A stretch of 48,955 bases of DNA, from positions 1-48,955 of the forward strand of contig JANBPT010000272.1 of the NCBI GenBank assembly GCA_027575765.1, written 5' to 3'. Position 1 is the first letter of the stretch, and each line of letters opens with the position of its first letter. Under the pieces are notes generated by a model. The model saw nothing but the letters and a program-made list of their open reading frames with translations, was not told where the DNA came from and did no database searches. The DNA comes from Tieghemiomyces parasiticus. Its lineage: Eukaryota > Kickxellomycota > Dimargaritomycetes > Dimargaritales > Dimargaritaceae. The position numbers and the translations under genes were made by a program. Below, piece by piece: positions 41,101 through 48,955 of this stretch.

Positions 41101-44100
41101 GTGATGGTGAAAATCACGTAGCCTTGGTGGACTCTTTCAGCCACGCGATCGACCTTCGTTGTTTCGAGAACACCTTGGCTTCGGTGAGCAAACAGGCCTT
41201 TTCCCGTGGCGGGAGAGGAGATGGCGAGAAATTAACCTATCTTCACCATGCGCGTTGCCCGGTTTGGCTGTTGCCTTCACACTAGTCGTGTTGGGGCATC
41301 CTATGCGGGAGCTGTCCCGAAGCGGTGGAAGGGGGGAGGTACCCCTACAGGGCTACCTATTTTCCTCCGTTGGATTGCGATATTGAATGGATTGGATTGT
41401 AGCATGCGAAATATACATTTATATGGTAGACAGCTATGCCCTTATATTGATTGGATATCTAGCCAAATCGACCGAAAAAGCTTACTTAATGGTGAGAGAG
41501 GTGTCCAAGCAGGCCATTAGTGGCCCGAGTTCTGTCCCAACTTTATAATGGTTTAGAGAGGATGGCACGCTATTTAGAATAACCGGCGCGTCCTCCTATG
41601 CCTCTCTTTTCCCTTAGTTCCCCTAATTTCCCGGTCTCTAGCCAGCTACTCACGACTCCCACCTCTGGCTCTAGCCTACCCCTTCCTAAGCCCACTTCCT
41701 CCGAAGTGAATCCTTGGGCCATTTTATTGCCCCTCCCCACCTAGGGTCAACGCCCGATAGCCCCACTAATTTTGGGGCCCTTTGTCGATCCATCTTCGTG
41801 ATGAACTTAGCTAAAAATAGCCCCATTGACGAGTAGTCCGCTCCGCCTCCCACCTCATCTCCTATCGGCATCACGGACATCGCCGTTCCCTTCCCACTTA
41901 GCACTTACACCTGAGCTAGCCAGAAGTTAGACACTGTCACGGTATAACTCTGGTCACGTCGGTCGGTGGCAACCTCTTTGGGGCTTACGTATAAGGAAAA
42001 CCTGTGGTCTTTGTGACTGCCATGCCCGTCAATCCTTCTATTTTATCCCCTGCCCTTGCTGTGGCGCGCAAGAAAAACCGATGAGACCCTACGGCGACCG
42101 CGCCGCTGGTGGTTTTTTTTCTATATATATATATATATATATTTATCTATATCTCGGTTCGGCATCTACGGCGTCACACATGTGCACGGCGGGCGGAAAA
42201 GTCTAATCCAGGCGACACCAACGTTCTAATTTTCTCAACCTCCCCCCTTGCAGGCACGGTACACTGGATCTCTAGCCCACATTTTATCTCCTCGAAGAAT
42301 AATGGGGAGGGGAGAGAAGAGGGCCGATAGCAGTCGGTGGTTGCTGGGTGGGCGGCGTCGCGCACACCCTGGAGCCTGCTCGGCCCTTTTGGGCCTCATT
42401 GGGGACAGTCGAGGTGGTACAGCCAGGGTGGGTCGGAATTCTATTATGTGAACTAGTAAAGTTGGGGGTTATTTTTTAACCGACCGTGTAGCCTGCCCTG
42501 GCCTGTTGGCCGGCTTGGCAGTCGAGAATATCTATAGGCACAAGTCGGCCGCTTGGGCGACAGGTGAAACCAACTTTGTCGAAAATTCAACAGTAAGGAC
42601 AGACCGACTATCCAACAGCCGCCTTCCTTCCCACCGTCCCACGCCCGCCACTTGCGACTGGCTGATGTGTGCGTAATTCATTCACGATGGCACGTCCCGT
42701 ACCGCAAGGGACGACGTAACCGCTTTGTAAACGTCACCTGCAGGATTCGCAAAAGCAAAATATAGAAAGATCAAGTACCGGGTCAGGAGTGCAATACAGC
42801 AGCACCCTTTGTAGTGCTGCTCTATCGAGGACGCAGTGGCAACCGTTAGCCCCCCTAGACAGCCTTGCCCTAGAAATAAGCCACCGTCCTTCCCTCATAG
42901 TTGCGGTTCTACAATGATTGGCTGCGAGGCTACTCCTGGGAGCAACAGGTCTAGAGGTGGGCCGGTGAAGTAAGCGACGGGCGGCCGGATCTATGTGCTG
43001 ACAACGTACGGCTTGCACACGTTGACGGGACTTGTCAGGGGGGGCAATGCCAATCAATAATTTTTATTAATAAATTCCCCACCAATCTGCCCCTGTGTTC
43101 CTCCCTATGGTTACCGTTTGGCAAACGTGGACGGGTGCAATGCTGGCGCCTGTAGATGTGTAGGTAATACCGAGTCACGGCTCCTTTGAAAGTGGGTAGC
43201 GGGGGGGATATACTGAGGCTCGGATTCAAGCGGCCAGATCAAGAAGGCATGGGCAGGGCGTTGGGAGGGTTCCTTGGGCAGACGTGATGTTGTAAGGCCA
43301 TGCCAAGCTCGGAGGACCGCGAGGGTGGGTACGCACTTGTAGCTACGCTGTACAATGACCAGGCTGCCAATGGGCCTGTCTAGCGTGAAAGCTGAGAGGG
43401 GGGATGGGCCCAGAAGCCTTGTCCCGTCTGGTATGCAGTTGGCTGTAAACCTCCGCTTACCCCCGCAGCTGCCTTCCCGGCCTTTTTCCTCATGTAGAGG
43501 AATAAAGTGGGTCCAAGACGCTCCCTTGCCGTTGAACTTTCCAGACGGAATCGCAGCTGGGCCAACGAGAACAGGCGAGTGCATACGTATCCCCTCTTCT
43601 TGGTCTCTGTGACGTGCACTTGTGACGGCAATCTCGCTGACCGTGTCCCTGCCCCCCCCCCCAGCTACTTGAACTGCCGTGTGCCCCTGGATGTTTGGAG
43701 TTTATATGTCCGCCCCCCCGCCTTTCTCCTACCCTTTTGGCCCAACATGCTACTCACTTCCATGACGGTTCAACGCTGAACTGCTACTCGTGTGCCTCTA
43801 TTCGCCTCTAACGCCCTTGCATTAGGCACATTTGCTCTAGGCCGTCCTCCCGCGTGTGGTCCGCTTGCACCGTTTGGCTGCATCACTTTGCACCGCTCTG
43901 GCCTTGCCGCGATTCCGTCTCTACCGCGACGCATTGCCCCCCCCCGTCCTTCCCCTCCAAACGCAGCGACCAGTCCCGCCCTCACCGCTCCTATCGAGAG
44001 GCCACCGTACCCCGCACTTGACGTGGGGACCCGTCCGCCCCTACCCTCCCTCGCCTTACCACCCTTGCTTGTACCTTGTGCTACCTACCATTGGCACCTG

Positions 44101-44444
44101 TGCCTGGACTGGCGTGGCTGTCTTAACCCTCTTGCTACCCTTCGTACGCGTCCGACCGACACGTCGCAAGCCACCGACTTCCTCCTGCCCTGTTACGCCC
44201 CCTTGGCGGGCCAGTAGTTCTTTACTTAAGCCCCACCCGCCCCGGAGTGCCGCGGTATCTCCCCCCCCCCCAACTCTCGCGTTCACCCCTCCCTCGCCAC
44301 CGCATGTAGCCTGTCGCTCCACAGCCACATGCCCCGCCTCTGTACTGTCCTTATCCCCATTGCCCACCTACCTGCCACCGTCTAGGGGTTAGCTAGCCTC
44401 CTCTGCCTCTTCGTCGCCCAGACCGCTGTCCCAGTCTGCTTCCT
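38181..44444. other. Gene-free DNA with microsatellites and strand-biased blocks
   Basis: No gene supported. The part next to the kinase (38181-39500) is purine-rich on the plus strand, with a GA microsatellite near 38990-39016 and CA repeats near 39308-39325; it presumably holds the kinase promoter. An AT microsatellite lies at 42121-42142. From about 43640 to 44400 the plus strand is strongly C/T-rich with C-runs (43650-43661, 44261-44271). Two overlapping open frames there (43792-44217 and 43856-44392) are proline/leucine-rich and probably reflect composition. Confidence 0.5.
42121..42142. repeat. (AT)n microsatellite
   Basis: About eleven uninterrupted AT dinucleotides, continuing into TTTATCTATAT. 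Confidence 0.9.
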
Positions 44445-45783
44445 ATGGCCTTCCTGCTCCGCTTAATACAGGGCCGTCGGCCATTATCTGATTTCCAGCG
44501 TGCACCCGCCAACGAACCCATACCGACAGACCACCACCACCACCATTCTGTCATTGCTGACGGACCCCCACGGTACCATTCGCCAAATGCGTCCACCACG
44601 GCGTTACCCCCAGGGTCCAACACCGCCACTCCATATGGTGGTACCCTGCGAACCCTTGTCACGACGGTCGACAGCTCCGGTCGGCCGGGGTCTCCTTCGC
44701 CGTCAGCGGAGCCACAGTCGCGTGAACTACCGCACTCTGACCCACAACCCAACGCTGATTTGGAAGTGGGCCTGTCCCCGGCCGAGGCCGCCGCCCTGGC
44801 GGAGTTTGAATACCTCCACCGTAAACGTCGGCGAGCCATCATTGCGCGCCGCGTCGCCCTCATAATCATTGCAACCTGTATCTATGCCATCGTGCTGGGT
44901 TATACTCTCGGGTCTGATGAACCGCGCTTCTCGTACCTCTGGGGGTTTGGCATCCTCCTCGTTGTTTTCTACCAACTGGTCCTCCTGGTAAGTTTGGCTT
45001 CGCTATCGCCTGCGTTGTCCAAAAGTCTGCACCTGAAGGGTTTATGGCCGACCTACCTTTTTTTTCCCTGCACGTCTCACGGCGAGAATGCTCGCCATCC
45101 CCCCTTCCTGCGAGTCTGGTCTCGTGGTTACATCCCCTGACATGCTGTGATGTTTTATCCGCAGGGATGGTTCCGGGGCTTTGTGATCTAATCCGAGGTT
45201 GATTACTAATAGTCTCTTTTTACCTTACTATGAACCCGTCCATGCATCTCTCCCCTTCTTTTAGAGTCTCCGCCGTGAACTGCGTCTACTTAAAATCGAG
45301 CACATCACGTTTGTGGAGACCCTCGAGAACCCGAACCGATCGATAGTGGTTAACGCGGACCGCTACCACGCGATCAACCACCAGCTAGACCAAGAAACCC
45401 CCCAATTGCTCGTTCCGCCACCACCCTGTTACGCTGAAGCCCAGATGCAGCCCCCGGCCTACACGCCCAAGCCAGTCACGCAATCCTCACCGCCGCCATC
45501 CTCACCGGGTACCTCGATAACGGACATTCCAGCCCACCGCGCTCGCCTATCCTTATCGCCCGCCGTCACACCATTCGCGTCGCTACGGCGGACGTCGTTG
45601 AACGCCCCTCCCCCTCCTGTTCACTTCGCCCACCATCACCTCGAGGACGTTCCGTTACGGCCGTTGCGCAATAGTGCGCCCCCGGGGGGTCGCAGAGATT
45701 CGGTGGCTTCATCACACTCCACAACGGCGGCAACGACACCTATTATGATATCTGCAGATCATCCAATCTTTCCGTCAGTTTGA
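44445..45783 (+). CDS. Predicted two-span membrane protein, family unknown
   Basis: Two exons in phase 0: 44445-44987 and 45265-45783, giving 353 residues. The intron (44988-45264) has a GTAAGT donor and a CTTCTTTTAG acceptor. Residues 1-110 are polar and low-complexity (Ser/Pro/His). A basic cluster HRKRRRAIIARR (125-136) precedes a hydrophobic span (about 137-155); after an acidic GSDEPRF loop comes a second span (about 163-182) and then the basic RRELRLLKIEH segment. This predicts both tails in the cytosol with a short hairpin across the membrane. The C-terminal tail is Pro/Ser-rich (PPPPCYAEAQMQPPAYTPKP; PPY/PPAY-like motifs could recruit WW-domain ubiquitin ligases, inference). Splice consensus and a coherent frame across the join support a real gene; function is unknown. 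A small middle exon near 45164-45181 was considered but its donor is poor. Confidence 0.6.
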
Positions 45784-47340
45784 ATGCTTCGCCTACTTTG
45801 TGCCCTGTAAGGACTGCCCATAACGATCAACATTCCCACTACAACGCAATTTCCTATATTCCCGGTTCATGCCCAATAGCACCCTTGCTCTCTATTGTTA
45901 CCTCACCTCCTCTTGTGTTTCTAATGTAAACTATAACCATTTGGGCAGTGATAGTGTCACATTCGACCCTGAGCCCATCCTCGGAAGGCTCCTAGTCGTC
46001 AGAGAGCGCGGCTTTGACCGTAACATAGGTACAGATTGGGTCTATCTGTATCTACAAATCCATGAATGACTAATACGGTTCTACGGGTTGCGGCGGAATT
46101 ATGTACAGATATATGAGTAGAGAATGGGCACATAAACCCCGACTTTGTACGTCAATCCTTGTGATACCTTACATCGCATATTGACTGACGTCCCCCATTC
46201 CAAACGGAACGGCCAACTCATTTCATCCTCTCCGGCACACCCCAACTCATACGCTCTAGGTATGGCGTGCAGGCCTTCGTTGGTCTTTGTATCCCGAAGA
46301 CAAGCGATATCTATGCCGAGCTACCGAGCTCGTCCCCCCTACCACCATATACTCCGTCTTGAGCAGGTACCTGGATGGTTATAGAGTAATCAATTGCCAG
46401 ATAAACTAATACCCTCATGACGCCCGCCACCACGGTATAGGTTGAGGCCAAGTATACTGATAGACTTAGAAAAGTAGGTGGTCAACTGTCGGATTCTACT
46501 ATCATCCTGGACGTATGCTAGACTAACATTTACGGCTTACCTGCCAGTCCAAAATACCAAGACGAGTGCTTAGGTGGTAGTTCGGTCCACGTTCTGAAAC
46601 AGAAGTGGTTAGGGAATCGTATATTTTTAAGCTCCGACATAACAACAGCAGCGCTAACTTAAACTCGGATACAGAGGCACCCCATCGAGCAATTTCAAAC
46701 GGTGGCTATTATCAGGATAGATGTCGGCTGTAGTAAGTTTTTACATGAAGTCATGGTGTGACTTGAACTTCACATTGATAAAATGTGGCCGCCTAGAACG
46801 ACCTTTACCATATGCACAAAGCGACAGCCACATACCTGGACTGCCTCTCATGCACCTAGATAGATCAATAGCTAATTGCCCCACCTACCTTCTATAACCC
46901 ATCGCAGACACCTGGGCCAGTCTTTTGGAATGACTCTTGCTACACTTCCTTACGATTCCATTATCCGCTACACTGCGACCTACTGACAAGGCCAAGTCAC
47001 AGGCCGGTGCCTTATTTAAGGCGCCAAGTTAAGCTCCAATAAAGATTAACTAACGCCCTTTTATCTCATACTAGTTTTCGGCTAACGTCTAGAGCTACCA
47101 CACAAAGCTTAACACGTGACTGATGAAATAACATTTACAGCGGATATATTTAAGATGAAAGAGTCGAGTGGGTTCAAACAAAACGACATTTAGGGCGCCA
47201 AGCCCACCGATAATTTTCATCTACTGCCGCTGTGAAATAGGAAATAAACCAACCCCACTGAAAGCTCTGACCTTAGGCTACGTAAGCGGCAATCCGATAA
47301 TCTAACAGGTGGAGGGCGTAGCAGAAACAGCTCTGGTACC
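45784..47340. other. Gene-free DNA
   Basis: No gene, RNA or repeat recognised; open frames stay under 80 codons. The start is the 3' flank of the membrane-protein gene; no AATAAA is close by. Confidence 0.5.
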
Positions 47341-48955
47341 TCCTAGGCAAGGGGAGAGGTGAGGCATCAACTGCTTCGATCTGCTACCGCTCACAGACCA
47401 CTCCCCGTCCGCCACATTGTAGTAGCTGGCACCGACTTACAGAAGGCCGGCCTTCATCGGAACATCGACGCGCCAGGTGAATTACAGATCGTTGTAGAGT
47501 CTGGCCGTCCCTGCACAGTACTAGCGGCGAAACCAATCAACCGCAATGGCGTAGTTGCCACTGCAGGCGATATGGCCCCGACTAGCCCCCCGAGGGGTGC
47601 CACCCGGAGGGCCCAACATACACCCAGTGGCGAATTCAGATGGCCTCTGGGCAACTGGTCCCCTGGCTGCCATATTTCACAAGCCGTGCATCACCTACAC
47701 CCGGCCCATTTCGGTGTTGCATTGGTGCCTCCATATTAGTCGTGTAATTCCGTTTATTCTACCGGCGGCTCCACATCTAGTACCGAGCAAATACACTCTG
47801 TCCAACCTCGCCGACCCTGGGAGGACGTGCAGTTTTCTGAGTACATCCACCGCCCTGTCACCTATCGCGACGGTTTGGTACCAGGGCCGCATCCAGTCCG
47901 AATCACGCTGCGGGCATAGGCTCGGATAGCACAGGTGACAATACGAGACACTCAACGGACAACGGCTGTGCCGAGGAACCAGGCTTGAATAACCGCCATT
48001 GCACCGATTCTGGCAAAATCGCTAGGGTTCCCGGCTGCAATATCACCGATTATCCGCCCTTGACTGGCTCTTTCCAACCAATGGGAGACCATTTGTGCAC
48101 GGGCCAGCCGGCTTACGACGGCTGTCGTCCCCTTCCAATAAAGCCACCGGGTCGTTGCCTGTACATTGGACTGCCATGCAGCCACTATCTAACGGGGTAC
48201 ATTGCAGTGGCGCTGGGGAAGGCTTAACGCTAGGGTACAATCGACCTAGCCGCCCCGACCGTGAAAGGGCGGTGAATGCTGCTAAGGCGGCTGCTGTATA
48301 GGCATTACTTAGCGCTCCGCACTTTAGCCATGCCCTGGACTGGGTTGCTGTCCACCTGGTCCATGAGACGCGTACCAAGAACCGTCCAGGTCTAGCTTAC
48401 GCTATAGAGGATACCCCTACGCTGGTTACAATGGCTGGACCACGCGTCGGAACCGAGCTATGGACTATCGGTGGCCGTTGGATAAAGAACTCGCAACGTT
48501 CCTTGACGACTGACTTCGTTGTAATTGGGGCCGATTTCGGGTCCGGGGGCCCTTGTGAGGTTCTACTGTCAAGCTCGTCCCTTACTGCTACCCGCTAGCC
48601 TACCTGGCGCTAAGGGCTCTACGTGGCGCGCTGGTCTCGACTGGCCCTGCAGCTGCTCCCCTTTGCCGTCGGTGTTCCACTGGGGTGTCTACTCCAAGAG
48701 CAACCAGGGGGACAATCCTGCGATCGTGGAACTCCATTACAGAAGTTGCTTACAGGCGGTAGCCAAGCACTGGTCGCCTTGTCCGACTGGGGGAGGGCTG
48801 TGTCTGTGTGTGCGGGGATGCTGGAGCTTCGATCGGTTAATGTCGCTTGCACAGATGGCCCTCCTCGCGCACCTAGGAGCGATAGGGACAGATATAGTCC
48901 CAGTATTTACAGATTGAACGGTAAATCTTGATCAACAGGCCACTGGGTACTAGTG
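47341..48955. other. GC-richer block with unexplained open frames
   Basis: Composition rises in GC compared with the preceding 1.5 kb and several plus-strand frames stay open: 47359-47739 (126 codons), 47555-47929 (124), 48302-48598 (about 98 codons without stop) and 48613-48931 (about 105). The last two share a frame with 48095-48301 and are separated only by isolated stops. No domain is recognised and no splice consensus links them. A decayed coding element is possible; so is simple low stop density. Confidence 0.3.

Noticed and set aside
1..48955. CRISPR array, prokaryotic operon or plasmid features
   Set aside because: No regularly spaced repeats, and genes with spliceosomal introns show a eukaryotic nuclear sequence.

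Overview
The window looks like a nuclear contig from a fungus, probably an early-diverging lineage. Genes are compact, with short GT-AG introns carrying GTAAGT/GTATGT/GTACGT donors; one intron has a perfect TACTAAC branch site. The gene set is eukaryotic: an NAD(P)-binding TIP30/Fmp52-type protein, a mitochondrial GGQ peptidyl-tRNA hydrolase, 6-phosphogluconolactonase, a Nup160/Nup120 nucleoporin and a PX-domain AGC kinase. A class II tRNA-Ser gene and a Ty3/gypsy retrotransposon are also present. The lineage guess (Zoopagomycota/Kickxellomycotina-like) is inference only.

Layout. 1-2.2 kb: hairpin- and repeat-rich DNA with one unexplained exon-like open frame. 2.2-11.9 kb: the gene-dense part, with a TIP30/Fmp52 homologue (+), an ICT1/Pth4-type hydrolase (+, one intron), 6-phosphogluconolactonase (-) and a very large intronless Nup160 (-). 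11.9-14.9 kb: gene-free DNA. 14.9-22.1 kb: a stack of LTRs ending in a complete 5.7-kb Ty3/gypsy element, followed 10 bp later by tRNA-Ser(CGA). 22.1-34.8 kb: gene-poor DNA with at best one speculative transcription unit. 34.8-38.2 kb: a six-exon AGC kinase with an N-terminal PX domain (-). 38.2-44.4 kb: gene-free, with purine/pyrimidine-biased and microsatellite stretches. 44.4-45.8 kb: a two-exon predicted membrane protein (+). 45.8-49 kb: gene-free, then a GC-richer block with unexplained open frames.

The most interesting system is the tRNA-proximal retrotransposon stack. From outside in it reads: old diverged solo LTR-A, solo LTR-B, solo LTR-B, full-length young LTR-A element, tRNA. Every LTR junction carries the same ATTA, and so does the junction facing the tRNA. 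This is what repeated integration into one position just upstream of a Pol III gene would leave, with the oldest copies pushed farthest away. The full element has intact gag and pol frames and LTRs differing at only 2 of 393 positions. Its pol carries a complete dUTPase domain between protease and reverse transcriptase, an order that differs from both retroviral arrangements I know. One RNase H catalytic acid is replaced by Asn.

The second notable gene is the PX-AGC kinase, whose architecture resembles animal SGK3 rather than textbook yeast Ypk1 or Sch9. The cellular genes are unrelated housekeeping functions and show no sign of acting as a cluster.
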